This document shows positions 49,844 to 58,254 of a DNA stretch of 64,000 bases, piece after piece (the stretch's first letter is position 1; the number at the start of each line of letters is the position of its first letter). Below the pieces are notes generated by a model. The model had not been told where the DNA came from. It did no database searches and saw only the letters and a list, made by a program, of their open reading frames with translations. Origin of the DNA: Paracoccaceae bacterium (GTDB taxonomy: Bacteria > Pseudomonadota > Alphaproteobacteria > Rhodobacterales > Rhodobacteraceae). Made by a program: the position numbers and the translations under genes. The stretch lies in the NCBI GenBank assembly GCA_026989355.1, contig JALSJM010000018.1, positions 57,506-121,505 of the forward strand. The letters run 5' to 3'.

Positions 49844-51394
49844 TCAGCGCCCCTTGAACAGGGTGCCGAAGATACCGCGCACGATGCGCCGCCCGGTGGT
49901 GCCCTTCAGTTCCTTCAGAACCATCTTGCCGATGGCCTCTCCCCAGCCTTCATCGCCGCGCTGGCGGCGCGCGGTGGAGCGCCCCACCCGGCTGCCCGAA
50001 TAGCGCCGCGCGGTGCGGAATTCGCGCAGGGCCAGGTTTTCCTCCTCGGCCTCGCGCTGCTCGGCCTCTTCGGCTGCCCTTGCCGCCGCTTCGGCACGTG
50101 CCTTCAGCATCTCGTAGGCCGAGTTTCGGTCGAGCCGGGTTTCGTATTTTCCGGCAATGGGCGAAGCCGCGATCTCCGCGGCACGCGCGCCGTCGTCGAT
50201 GGGGCCGAGCTGCGAGGCCGGCGGACGGATCAGGGTGCGCTCGGCCATGCCGGGGATGCCCTTCTTCTCGAGAAAGGACGTTACCGCCTCACCCACGCCC
50301 ACCTCGCGTATCGCATCCTCGATCGAAAAGCGGGGATTGTCGCGATAGGTTTCCGCGGCAAGCTTCAGGGCCCGGCGATCGCGGGCGGTGAAGGCGCGCA
50401 GGGCGTGCTGCACCCGGTTGCCGAGCTGGCCGAGGATATCCTCGGGAATGTCATCGGGATTCTGCGTCACGAAATAGACTCCGACCCCCTTGGAACGGAT
50501 CAGCCGCGCCACCTGTTCGACCTTGTCGATCAGCGCCTTGGGGGCGCCATCGAACAGCAGATGTGCCTCGTCGAAGAAGAACACCAGCTTCGGCTTCTCG
50601 GGGTCGCCCACCTCGGGCAGTTCCTCGAACAGTTCGCTCAGAAGCCACAGCAGCGAGGTGGCATAAAGCCGGGGGCTGGCCATCAGCCGGTCGGCCGCCA
50701 GGATGTTGATGCGCCCGCGCCCCGTTTCATCCTTCAACATGAGATCGGCAAGGTCCAGCGCCGGCTCGCCAAACAGGTTGGCCCCGCCCTGGTTTTCAAG
50801 CACCAGAAGCCGCCGCTGGATGGCACCGATCGAATTGGGCGAGACATTGCCATAGCGCAACTGCACCGAATCGGCGTTTTCGCCAAGCCACACCAGAAGT
50901 GCCTGGAGATCCTTCAGATCGAGAAGCGGCAGGCCCTGTTCGTCGGCGATGCGAAAGGCAATGTTGAGCACCCCCTCCTGCGCCTCGGTCAGTTCCAGCA
51001 TCCGCGCCAGCAGCAGCGGCCCCATTTCGGCCACCGTGGTGCGCACCGGATGGCCCTTTTCACCGAAAAGATCCCAGAAGGTGACCGGGAAGGACTCATA
51101 CCGGTAATCATCGGTCAGCCCGATCTTTCGGGCCCGGCCCATGAAGGCCTCGTGCAGCTTGAAATCGGGCGAGCCGGCGCGCGCCAGCCCGGCAAGATCG
51201 CTCTTCACATCCGAAAGGAACACCGGCACGCCCGCCTTCGAAAACCCTTCGGCCAGGATCTGCAGCGTCACCGTCTTGCCGGTACCGGTGGCCCCGGCGA
51301 CCAGCCCGTGGCGGTTGGCGTATTTCAGCAGAAGCTTCTGCGGCACCCCGTATTCCGGGCCGCCGCCGCCCACGAAGATATCATCTGTGCTCAC
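49844..51394 (-). CDS. HerA-like ATPase (DUF853 helicase family)
   Basis: The 516-residue protein is of the DUF853/HerA-FtsK ATPase group, often called putative helicase. Walker [10 protein letters not shown] is at 34-42 and Walker [11 protein letters not shown] near 288-297, followed by [18 protein letters not shown] (about 325), a feature of this family. The C-terminus from about 420 is a charged coiled coil ([19 protein letters not shown]) ending GTLFKGR. I start at the GTG at 51394, with AGGGAGAA 8 bases upstream; ATG at 51442 gives a longer protein that would cover the promoter region. No nuclease partner (NurA) is adjacent. Function unproven. Confidence 0.85.
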   Translation of the reverse strand: MSTDDIFVGGGGPEYGVPQKLLLKYANRHGLVAGATGTGKTVTLQILAEGFSKAGVPVFLSDVKSDLAGLARAGSPDFKLHEAFMGRARKIGLTDDYRYESFPVTFWDLFGEKGHPVRTTVAEMGPLLLARMLELTEAQEGVLNIAFRIADEQGLPLLDLKDLQALLVWLGENADSVQLRYGNVSPNSIGAIQRRLLVLENQGGANLFGEPALDLADLMLKDETGRGRINILAADRLMASPRLYATSLLWLLSELFEELPEVGDPEKPKLVFFFDEAHLLFDGAPKALIDKVEQVARLIRSKGVGVYFVTQNPDDIPEDILGQLGNRVQHALRAFTARDRRALKLAAETYRDNPRFSIEDAIREVGVGEAVTSFLEKKGIPGMAERTLIRPPASQLGPIDDGARAAEIAASPIAGKYETRLDRNSAYEMLKARAEAAARAAEEAEQREAEEENLALREFRTARRYSGSRVGRSTARRQRGDEGWGEAIGKMVLKELKGTTGRRIVRGIFGTLFKGR

Positions 51395-51457
51395 GCCGGT
51401 TTCTCCCTGCTTTGCAAAATCCCGTCCGGGCCGAAAATACATTCTTAACCATTTTGC

Positions 51458-51550
51458 GCCAGTCTGAGAGCGTTCGGCAATCCATGTCTGGAGGCCCGAA
51501 CTTACTTCCTCCCTGTCAGACTGGCCGCACCTTCCGGTGCGGCCTTTTTT
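51458..51550 (+). ncRNA. Candidate small RNA A
   Basis: A plus-strand transcript is suggested by a strong intrinsic terminator at 51523-51550 with no coding gene on that strand upstream for 2 kb. Just before it, GCCAGTCTGA (51458-51467) pairs perfectly with TCAGACTGGC (51516-51525), enclosing a loop with a second GTTCGG/CCGAAC pairing and a single-stranded ACTTCCTCCC (51504-51513). The last motif is anti-Shine-Dalgarno-like and resembles the CCUCCUCCC elements of Rhodobacter stress sRNAs; that link is inferred. The promoter is not clear: TTGCAA at 51412-51417 has a 20-base gap to TACATT at 51438-51443. Confidence 0.5.
51523..51550 (+). terminator. Intrinsic terminator A
   Basis: GGCCGCACC (51523-51531), loop TTCC, GGTGCGGCC (51536-51544), then six Ts (51545-51550). 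A perfect 9-bp GC-rich stem and U-run on the plus strand. Clear Rho-independent terminator; nothing coding on that strand for 2 kb upstream, so it is best explained by a small RNA. Confidence 0.9.
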
Positions 51551-51601
51551 CATATTCCAATTTTTTCATGTATTTTTCAATATGATAGATCGTATTTCAT
51601 G
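51545..51601. other. AT-rich stretch upstream of candidate promoter B
   Basis: This stretch is only about a quarter G+C, against above 60% for the rest, with T- and A-rich runs such as TATTTTTCAATATGATAG. Placed directly before the -35 element at 51602 it would suit an UP element binding the RNA polymerase alpha subunit. No coding meaning seen. Confidence 0.4.
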
Positions 51602-51630
51602 TTGACCGGTGCGACAAAAGGGCATAGATT
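51602..51630 (+). promoter_or_regulatory. Sigma-70-type promoter B
   Basis: TTGACC at 51602-51607, an exact 17-base spacer, and TAGATT at 51625-51630 form a good housekeeping promoter with an AT-rich region before it. Start of transcription would be near 51637, leading into the hairpin and terminator at 51646-51709. It could also serve ialB by read-through. Confidence 0.6.
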
Positions 51631-51636
51631 TCCGGT

Positions 51637-51709
51637 AATTACTAAGTCGGCCGGTCCGACGGGGAGCAGATCTTGGGGAAAGGGTCTTGATCAAGGGCCC
51701 TTTTTCTTT
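51637..51709 (+). ncRNA. Candidate small RNA B
   Basis: Between promoter B and terminator B lie about 73 bases with no frame of note. They contain a hairpin GTCGG/CCGAC (51646-51660, loop CCGGT), a G-rich single-stranded linker (GGGGAGCAGATCTTGGGG) and the terminator hairpin. Size and layout fit a trans-acting sRNA. The alternative is a leader of ialB with a transcription attenuator, since ialB starts 181 bases further downstream. No family is recognised. Confidence 0.5.
51679..51709 (+). terminator. Intrinsic terminator B
   Basis: AAAGGGTCTT (51679-51688) pairs with AAGGGCCCTTT-side bases (51694-51703), 10 bp with two G-U pairs, loop GATCA, followed by TTCTTT (51704-51709). On the plus strand, a moderately strong Rho-independent terminator, between promoter B and ialB. 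Confidence 0.75.
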
Positions 51710-51890
51710 GTCCGGATGCCTGCCGGATGTCCGCAATCCGGGCGCCCCGCAACCGGATTCGTGCCGCGCAGTGTGGCAGTTTTCGGCCGATCGTCACCAG
51801 AGCCATCCACCTGGTGCCATTTTTCGGCCTGACTTCCCCCCGGCGCCATGATAAATCGCCATCAGACAAACAGACAGTAACGGAGAACAC

Positions 51891-52616
51891 ATGTTCGACC
51901 TTGCAAGAACATTCGCGGCGGCCGGTCTGATTGCCCTGGCCATGCCGGCGGGCGCGCAGGAAAACGGGCAGACAGGCACCCCCCCCGCACCGGAAGCCGG
52001 AGCAACGGAACCCTCGCAAGGCGGCGGCCCCATCAGCGACGAGCCCGCAACCCCCGACAATCCAGCCGGGCTGAACATGGGCGAACCGGTCGAAGACCCC
52101 GAGGCACCGGGCACCATCTATGTGCGCGATACCTTCGATGACTGGGAATTGCGCTGCACCCGCATGCCCGAGGGTCAGGCCGAGCCCTGCCTGATCTATC
52201 AGCTGCTGACCGACGACAAGGGCAACCCGGTGGCCGAATTCACCATGTTCCAGCTGCCCGAAGGCCAGAAGGCTGCGGCCGGTGCCACCATCGTGACCCC
52301 TCTGGAAACGCTGCTGACGCGGCAGCTGACCCTGTCGGTCGATGGGGGGGCGAAAAAGCGCTATCCGTTCACCTGGTGCGCCCTGAACGGCTGTTATGCC
52401 CGAATCGGCTTCAGTCAGGGCGATGTGACCGCCTTCAAGCGCGGTGCCAGGGCCACGATCACCATCGTTCCGGTCGTGGCTCCCGATCAGGAGATCGATC
52501 TTACGGTTTCCCTGAAGGGCTTCACCAGGGCCTATGAGGCTGTCGGGGAAGCCAACCGGGCCGAAGCGGCCGCGGCTGCCGGCAACGGGAACGGCGGTGC
52601 GGCCCCCCGGGAATGA
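51891..52616 (+). CDS. ialB: Invasion-associated locus B (IalB) family protein
   Basis: The 241-residue exported protein has a signal peptide (MFDLARTFAAAGLIALAMPA, cleavage near AQ at 22-23), a Pro/Ala-rich acidic linker to about 75, then an IalB domain (about 78-215) with DTFDDWELRCTRM, EPCLIYQLLTD and the WCALNGCYARIGF block (Cys pattern conserved). IalB was named for Bartonella red-cell entry, but this family is widespread in non-pathogenic alphaproteobacteria, where it likely acts in the periplasm or outer membrane; no invasive role should be inferred. CGGAG lies 6 bases before the ATG. Confidence 0.88.
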   Translation: MFDLARTFAAAGLIALAMPAGAQENGQTGTPPAPEAGATEPSQGGGPISDEPATPDNPAGLNMGEPVEDPEAPGTIYVRDTFDDWELRCTRMPEGQAEPCLIYQLLTDDKGNPVAEFTMFQLPEGQKAAAGATIVTPLETLLTRQLTLSVDGGAKKRYPFTWCALNGCYARIGFSQGDVTAFKRGARATITIVPVVAPDQEIDLTVSLKGFTRAYEAVGEANRAEAAAAAGNGNGGAAPRE

Positions 52617-52654
52617 CCCGCCGGGCATGAGCGCGCCGAACGGCCGATCACGCG

Positions 52655-52690
52655 AAGGGCAGGAGAATCAGCCGATCCTCCTGCCCTTTT
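52655..52690 (+). terminator. Terminator of ialB
   Basis: AAGGGCAGGAG (52655-52665) pairs perfectly with CTCCTGCCCTT (52678-52688) across a 12-base loop, with a short T run at 52687-52690. Lies 39 bases after the ialB stop. Confidence 0.8.
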
Positions 52691-52734
52691 CATGCCCGCC
52701 CCATGGCAGTCGCATGCCCTGAGCAGCCTGTCGT

Positions 52735-52764
52735 GCCGAATCCGATCATGTGCGACAGGCTCTA
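52735..52764. repeat. 30-bp dispersed intergenic repeat, copy 2
   Basis: Identical to the copy at 19053-19082. Here the flanks complete an inverted repeat: AGCCTGTCG at 52725-52733 pairs with CGACAGGCT at 52753-52761. The copy lies between the convergent ialB and carD ends, the same context as copy 1. Confidence 0.7.
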
Positions 52765-52850
52765 AACGCGATATGTTCTAGCTTCGGCATTTTCTCCCGC
52801 TTCCGGGATCCGTGCGGCAGACAGACGGCCGCCCCCGCAGACCGGCGTCT

Positions 52851-53360
52851 TCAGGCGGCGCGGCGTGAAACGAGCACCTCGTCGATCTCGGCCTGGGCCG
52901 CGGCCTCGTCAGATCCGGAAACCGCCGCGATCTCGCGCGCCAGCCGTTCGAGCGCCGCCTCGTAGAGCTGACGTTCGGAATAGCTCTGCTCGCGCTGCTC
53001 GTCGGTGCGGTGCAGATCGCGCACCACCTCGGCTATGGCGATCAGGTCGCCCGAATTGATCTTCTGCTCATATTCCTGCGCCCGGCGCGACCACATCGCA
53101 CGTTTCACCCGCGCCCGGCCGCGCAGGGTGGCCATTGCCTTCGAGACCTCTTCGGGAGAGGCCAGCGAACGCATGCCGATCTCGGTTGCCTTGTGGGTGG
53201 GAACGCGCAGTGTCATCTTGTCCTTCTCGAAGGCGATCACGAAAAGTTCCAGCTCGATTCCGGCAATTTCCTGCTTTTCGATGGAAACGATCTGCCCTAC
53301 CCCATGCGCCGGATAGACAACATATTCGTTCGGACGGAAATCATATTTCTTCTTGCTCAT
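52851..53360 (-). CDS. carD: CarD-type transcriptional regulator
   Basis: CarD binds the beta subunit of RNA polymerase and stabilises open promoter complexes, mostly at rRNA and housekeeping promoters. The 169-residue protein starts at the ATG at 53360 and has the RNAP-interaction domain with FRPNEYVVYPAHGVGQIVSI (8-27), then a helical DNA-binding C-terminal part (EVSKAMATLRGRARVKRAMW). Essential in Caulobacter and Rhodobacter relatives. Divergent frame upstream not real. The ferredoxin gene is next on the same strand. Confidence 0.94.
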   Translation of the reverse strand: MSKKKYDFRPNEYVVYPAHGVGQIVSIEKQEIAGIELELFVIAFEKDKMTLRVPTHKATEIGMRSLASPEEVSKAMATLRGRARVKRAMWSRRAQEYEQKINSGDLIAIAEVVRDLHRTDEQREQSYSERQLYEAALERLAREIAAVSGSDEAAAQAEIDEVLVSRRAA

Positions 53361-53725
53361 GCGGTTTCGTCTTCCTTCCTGGCCCTTGCCGGGCACCCCA
53401 GATGTTCACCATTCATGGCAGCCCGCCAGCCGCGGCCTGCAGACAGGCGACAAAAAAACAGGCGGGACCACCAGAATCGCCCCGTCTTGCCTTGTCATCC
53501 TGCAGATCACGTTGCCCGATGGTTCGAAAACGGGCAAACCTGCCATATCGGCATCCTCATTCACCCGCCCATCATAACACAAAACCGCCGGTTTTCAAAA
53601 CACGACTCCCCCGTCCGGAAAACAACAAGACATACCCCTGCATTCAGGGCTTGCCGGGGCTTTTCAAGCCCTTGCCAGCCATGCTTCACGCACGGGCGGC
53701 GGGGCCGGGATGCGGCGAATCGCCT
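53361..53725. other. Intergenic region between ferredoxin and carD genes
   Basis: The 365 bases hold no plausible gene. They contain the carD promoter and the end of the ferredoxin transcript. A 15-base near-perfect palindrome AAAACCGCCGGTTTT (53581-53595) and a GGGCTT/AAGCCC hairpin around 53659-53680 (minus strand) are visible; neither has a known meaning here. Confidence 0.55.
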
Positions 53726-54064
53726 TCAGCTGCCCGCGCCGGGAGCAGGCGAGAAATACTTTTCGAGCTTGCCCTCTTCGCCGTCATGCGCATCGGCATC
53801 GGGCAGCGGATCCCTCTTCTCGATGATCACCGGCCACTGTTCGGCGTATTTGCGGTTGAGCTCCACCCATCTTTCCGCGTCCGGCTCGGTATCGGGGCGG
53901 ATCGCATCCGCCGGGCATTCGGGTTCGCACACGCCGCAGTCGATGCATTCGTCGGGGTGGATCACAAGCATGTTCTCACCCTCATAAAAGCAATCCACCG
54001 GGCAGACTTCTACGCAATCTGTGTATTTGCAGGCAATGCAGTTTTCGCCGACGTAATAGGTCAT
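53726..54064 (-). CDS. fdxA: 7Fe ferredoxin FdxA
   Basis: A bacterial 7Fe-8S ferredoxin of 112 residues. Cys9, Cys17 and Cys50 hold the [3Fe-4S] cluster and Cys21, Cys40, Cys43, Cys46 the [4Fe-4S] cluster, exactly one position offset from Azotobacter ferredoxin I. The extra Cys12 and Cys25 also match it. The long C-terminal tail after residue 60 is typical. The ATG at 54064 follows a GTG two codons earlier that could also be used. Its redox partner is not known; it lies in the conserved carD block. Confidence 0.95.
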   Translation of the reverse strand: MTYYVGENCIACKYTDCVEVCPVDCFYEGENMLVIHPDECIDCGVCEPECPADAIRPDTEPDAERWVELNRKYAEQWPVIIEKRDPLPDADAHDGEEGKLEKYFSPAPGAGS

Positions 54065-54118
54065 GGGCACGGTCGCATGTTGTGAACATCTGGGTGCTAG
54101 CTATTGCAAGCGGGCGGA

Positions 54119-54553
54119 TCATTCAAGCCCGCCTGCTTCGCCGGGGCGGGTTTTGAAGCGGATCAGGCTGCGGCGCTGATTGCGGCCGGGACGGCCCGGG
54201 GGGCGCGGCGCGGCGGTATCCGTTTCCTCTGCTCCCGCCGTTTCGCCGGACGGCGGCGGTGGTGGCGTCAGGTCAATGTAAAGCGTGGCCGCCTCGTCGG
54301 GCGGACCGCGGCGCTCCGACAGCGCCACCACCCGTATCACCCGGATCCGCCGCCCCTGGGGAAAGGTCAGCACGTCGCCGGCCACCAGCTGGCGGGCGCT
54401 CTTGCGCACCGGTTCGGTATTGATACGCAGCTGCCCCGCCTTCAGCATCCGGGCGGCAAGGCTGCGGCTTCTGAAGAAACGCGCATGCCAGAGCCACTTG
54501 TCGGCCCGCATCCGTGCAGGCGCCCCCCTTCCCGCGCCGCAGCCATCTGTCAC
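54119..54553 (-). CDS. S4-domain RNA-binding protein (Hsp15/HslR-like)
   Basis: The 144-residue protein has an S4 domain at about 15-75 (RADKWLWHARFFRSRSLAAR, then AGQLRINTEPVRK and AGDVLTFPQGRRIRVIRV), and a Pro/Gly-rich tail with a basic end. It resembles HslR, which binds stalled 50S subunits with peptidyl-tRNA. The GTG start at 54553 overlaps the helicase stop (GTGA); ATG at 54511 is an alternative start closer to the S4 domain. Translational coupling to the helicase suggests a shared RNA or ribosome role. Confidence 0.88.
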   Translation of the reverse strand: MTDGCGAGRGAPARMRADKWLWHARFFRSRSLAARMLKAGQLRINTEPVRKSARQLVAGDVLTFPQGRRIRVIRVVALSERRGPPDEAATLYIDLTPPPPPSGETAGAEETDTAAPRPPGRPGRNQRRSLIRFKTRPGEAGGLE

Positions 54554-57500
54554 TTCTTTTCCTTCAGCGCCATCAGGGCGGCGGCGAAGGGGTTGTCGGG
54601 ATCGATCGCGTCCCTGGCCGCCCCCTTGCCCGATCCCTTGCGCGACGGGCCCGACTGATAGGTCTTCGGCTTGCTCCCGCCGGTCCTGGCCTTGGCCCCG
54701 CGCCGCGGCCCGGAGCGCCGGCCCTTGCCTGCCTTCTCCCCCTGCGCATCCGATCCCTCGGCGCCGTTCCCGCCATGCAGACGCCGCCCGGTGCGGGCAC
54801 GCCGCCAGGTAAAGACATAGAACACTTCCATTTCCTCGGGTTCCTCGTCGGCGGGGGCGGCGGCGGCGGGGGCGTTCGTTTCGTTTTCGCCAGAGAGGGG
54901 GGCGGCGCTTTCGGCGGCCGCCGCCGCTGCCTTGCCACCATCGGCCTCAACGGCAGATCCGGCAGCCCCTCCGGCCCCGGGGCGGGGCAGATCCTGCGGC
55001 GTGTCTGCCGCCTGTTTCGCGCCCTGCTCCGCCCCGCTTTCGGCGGCCGCTGCTGCCTTTCCGTCGTCGGCCTTCGCAGGGCCTTGCCCTGCGGGTTCCG
55101 GCGGCTTCCTGACCTTCACCCGTTCACCCCTTTCGGCGCGGTAGCCGAGCCCCTGCATCAGATCGGCAAACTGCTCCAGTGTCAGCCCGGTGATCGACAG
55201 CATGTCGGCCGTGGCCTCGAAGCCGGCGCGGCTGTCCTGCTCCCGCAGCATGTCGGCAAGGCGTTCGAGCATGTCGATCCGGATCGCCCGGCTGCCGGCG
55301 GCACGATAGCCCGACATCACGTCCCAGCCGGGGGGGGCCTTCGGATCGACCGGGATCGTCACCAGCCCCGGCGGCGGGCTGTCGGGAAACTCTGCCAGAT
55401 CGCCGGCCAGTGCCCACAGCACCAGCCGCAGGCGCGTGGGCGCCGGTTTCAGCAGCGCCGGCAGGAAGATCGTATATTGTCCGAAGCGCACCCCGTGTCT
55501 GCGCAGCTGCGCACGCATGTCCTGATCAAGCGCCTTCACGTCACCGGCCACGCCTTCGCGCGGCAGGATACCCAGATGCTCGATCAGGCGAAAGGCAAAG
55601 CCGCGGGCAAGGCCGCTCAGCGCTGCGTCCTTCTGCATGGCCAGCAGCGGTTCGAACAGGGCGGCGATCCGGCGTTCGATGAAATGCTGCAAGCGGCGCT
55701 GCACCTTGGCGGCCACCTCCGGACCGGCCTCGTCATCGACGAATACCTCGATTCCGGGCTTCAGCGGATCGCTGCCCCGCACCAGCTTGCCCACCGCATG
55801 TTCCCCCCACATCAGCCCGCCCTGATCGGTGAAATCGATCTCGGTATCAGGGGCGTTGTAGAACCGGTCGGCGCGCAGGTGAAACTGGGGCTTAAGCGCC
55901 GTCATGCCGGCCTGGCGCAGGGTTTTCGCCGCATCGGGATCAGCGCTCCTGTCCTGGCGGAAGCGAAAGCCCTCGAGCCGCCCCACGAACTGATCCTCGA
56001 CGGTAACCTCACCGTTTTCGCTCACCTTGGCCACAAGGCCCTCCCTCTGCTTCAGGCGGCGCAGCAGAACGCTGGTGCGCCGGTCAACGAATCTTTGCGT
56101 CAGCGCATCGTGCAGTGCATCCGACAGACGGTCTTCTACCGCGCGGGTGACGCCCCGCCAATGGCTTTCGTCATCCACCCAGCCCCTTCGTTGCGCAACA
56201 TAGGTCCAGGTGCGGATATAGGCCAGGCGTTTCGACAGGGTATCGATATCGCCGTCGGTGCGATCGATGCGGCCGATCTGGCGGGCCAGCCAGTCATCCG
56301 GAACGCGGTCCCGGGTCTGCAGAAAGGCGAAGATGCGCGCCAGCAGCGCGGCATGCTCTCCGGGCGAGATGCCGCGGAAATCGGGAATGCGGGCCACATC
56401 CCACAGCCGGCGCACGTCCTGCCCGCCGCCCAGAAGATCCTGCACTTCGGGCATGGCCGCAAGGGCACGCAGGGCGCGCAGATCGTCCGCCTCGCGCCCG
56501 CGTTCCAGCCGCATGTGCCCGGGCCGGACCTCAAGCGCGGCAAGAAGCCGTTCCACCGTGCCGAATTCAAGCTGCGCGTTGCGCCACTGAAGCCGGCGCA
56601 CCGGCGCGAAGCGATGCGCGCAGATGGCCTCGGCCAGTTCCGGTTCAAGGGGCGGTGCATCGCCGGTAACACCGAAGGTGCCCGGCCGCGTGTAGCGTCC
56701 GGCGCGTCCGGCGATCTGGGCCAGTTCATGGGGCATCAGATGGCGCATGCGCCGACCGTCGAACTTGACCCGGGCGGCAAAGGCCACATGGTCGATATCG
56801 AGGTTGAGCCCCATGCCGATCGCATCGGTGGCGACCAGGTAATCGACCTCGCCGCCCTGATACATCGCCACCTGGGCATTGCGGGTGCGGGGGCTGAGCG
56901 CGCCGGTCACCACGGCCGCCCCCCCCTTCTGGCGACGGATCAGTTCGGCCACCGCATAGAGATTTTCGACCGAGAAGCCGACGATCGCCGTGCGCCCCGG
57001 CATGCGGCTGATCTTCCTGGCGCCCGTATAGACAAGCTCCGACAGGCGGGCACATTCGGAAAAATCCGCCTCGGGCACCAGGTCGCCAATTGCTCCGCGC
57101 ATGGTTGCGGCGCCCAGAAACCGGGTTTCAAGCCGCCCGCGGGCATTCAGCAGCCGGTCGGTGAATACATGGCCGCGTTCGGGATCGGCGCAGAGCTGGA
57201 TTTCGTCGATCGCCAGGTAATCGGTGGCAATTCCCGCCGGCATGGCCTCGACCGTGCAGGCCCAGTAGCGCGCGCCCGGGGGCACGATACGCTCTTCGCC
57301 CGTTACCAGCGCCACCGCCGCCTTGCCGCGCAGGGCCACGATGCGATCATAGACCTCGCGTGCCAGCAGGCGCAGCGGCAGGCCGATCATGCCGCTCTGA
57401 TGGCTCATCATGCGCATGATCGCGTGATGGGTCTTGCCGGTATTGGTGGGGCCGAGCACGGCGGTAATGCGCCCCGTGCCGGGGGGCGACTGCCGGCGCG

Positions 57501-57555
57501 ACGGCCCGGCGCCAAGCGACGGGGAGGACGGGGGGGAGGTTGTCTGCTGACGCAT
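54550..57555 (-). CDS. SUV3-like DExH RNA helicase
   Basis: The 1001-residue protein looks like a mitochondrial SUV3-type RNA helicase: motif I GPTNTGKTHH (35-44), motif II DEIQ (117-120), motif V ATDAIGMGLNLD, and motif VI QIAGRAGRYTRPG. Residues about 270-500 continue into the SUV3 C-terminal region. From about 790 the sequence is disordered and Ala/Lys-rich, with the tail GGKAAAAAAESAAP and a strongly basic part (GKGRRSGPRRGAKARTG), ending MALKEKK, suggesting RNA contact. SUV3 in mitochondria works with a 3' exonuclease; no such partner is adjacent, but the S4 gene overlaps the end. RNA turnover role is inferred. Confidence 0.9.
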   Translation of the reverse strand: MRQQTTSPPSSPSLGAGPSRRQSPPGTGRITAVLGPTNTGKTHHAIMRMMSHQSGMIGLPLRLLAREVYDRIVALRGKAAVALVTGEERIVPPGARYWACTVEAMPAGIATDYLAIDEIQLCADPERGHVFTDRLLNARGRLETRFLGAATMRGAIGDLVPEADFSECARLSELVYTGARKISRMPGRTAIVGFSVENLYAVAELIRRQKGGAAVVTGALSPRTRNAQVAMYQGGEVDYLVATDAIGMGLNLDIDHVAFAARVKFDGRRMRHLMPHELAQIAGRAGRYTRPGTFGVTGDAPPLEPELAEAICAHRFAPVRRLQWRNAQLEFGTVERLLAALEVRPGHMRLERGREADDLRALRALAAMPEVQDLLGGGQDVRRLWDVARIPDFRGISPGEHAALLARIFAFLQTRDRVPDDWLARQIGRIDRTDGDIDTLSKRLAYIRTWTYVAQRRGWVDDESHWRGVTRAVEDRLSDALHDALTQRFVDRRTSVLLRRLKQREGLVAKVSENGEVTVEDQFVGRLEGFRFRQDRSADPDAAKTLRQAGMTALKPQFHLRADRFYNAPDTEIDFTDQGGLMWGEHAVGKLVRGSDPLKPGIEVFVDDEAGPEVAAKVQRRLQHFIERRIAALFEPLLAMQKDAALSGLARGFAFRLIEHLGILPREGVAGDVKALDQDMRAQLRRHGVRFGQYTIFLPALLKPAPTRLRLVLWALAGDLAEFPDSPPPGLVTIPVDPKAPPGWDVMSGYRAAGSRAIRIDMLERLADMLREQDSRAGFEATADMLSITGLTLEQFADLMQGLGYRAERGERVKVRKPPEPAGQGPAKADDGKAAAAAESGAEQGAKQAADTPQDLPRPGAGGAAGSAVEADGGKAAAAAAESAAPLSGENETNAPAAAAPADEEPEEMEVFYVFTWRRARTGRRLHGGNGAEGSDAQGEKAGKGRRSGPRRGAKARTGGSKPKTYQSGPSRKGSGKGAARDAIDPDNPFAAALMALKEKK

Positions 57556-57582
57556 CGGAGCTTCCCGGGAAAATCCACGCGC

Positions 57583-58167
57583 CTAAAGCCGCGTGCCCTC
57601 GATCTTCTGCTCGAGCCGCCTTGCCCCTTCGCGCGCTTCGGGCTTGTGCGGATGGATTTCGAGGATGCGGCGATAGACTTCGAGCGCCTCGCGATCGCGG
57701 TCGGTTTCCTCAAGTATCGACGCCAGCCCGGACATGGCTCCGAAGTGATGCGGATTGAGGCGCAGGGTGGTCGCGATATCGGCCAGCGCGGGGCCGTATC
57801 TTCCAAGCTTGTAATAGGCCAGCGCACGCGTGTCATAGGCTTCGGCGAAATCGGGTGCGTGATCGACCAGCGCCGTCAGATGCTCGACGGCGGCCGCGAA
57901 ATCGCCCGCGTCGATCGCATCCTGCCCGCGTTTCAGCAGCAGGTCCATCGCCGCCGAACCCGAACGCGACCAGGCCGTCCAGATGCGCTTCTCGATGGCT
58001 TCCCAGCTGTTCTCGTCGGCCTGGCGCAGTTCTTCCAGAAGCGAATCGGTTTGCAGGCCGGTGGCCGCCTGCCCGCCGCTGTCCTGGCCGCGGAGGGGGC
58101 CGGAAATCCCTGCCGACACCACGGATGCCGCAACGATATGTTTGAGTATGCAAGGAATATTGCCCAT
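57583..58167 (-). CDS. Exported TPR-repeat protein
   Basis: The 194-residue protein has a hydrophobic N-terminus (CILKHIVAASVVSAGISG) that reads as a signal peptide or anchor, then two to three tetratricopeptide-like repeats (about 70-190): DAGDFAAAVEHLTALVDHAP, DTRALAYYKLGRYGPALADI, and EVYRRILEIHPHKPEAREGA. TPRs mediate protein contacts. I start at the ATG at 58167; there is no clear Shine-Dalgarno, and the frame continues upstream. It is divergent from the SCP2 gene. Function unknown. Confidence 0.7.
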   Translation of the reverse strand: MGNIPCILKHIVAASVVSAGISGPLRGQDSGGQAATGLQTDSLLEELRQADENSWEAIEKRIWTAWSRSGSAAMDLLLKRGQDAIDAGDFAAAVEHLTALVDHAPDFAEAYDTRALAYYKLGRYGPALADIATTLRLNPHHFGAMSGLASILEETDRDREALEVYRRILEIHPHKPEAREGARRLEQKIEGTRL

Positions 58168-58254
58168 AACATCTGCAATTGTAACCGGCCCGCGGCAGAA
58201 TGCGAGTCTTCTGCGGGTCACAATGTGGAAAATGCTGAACAAGGATCGGAAACC

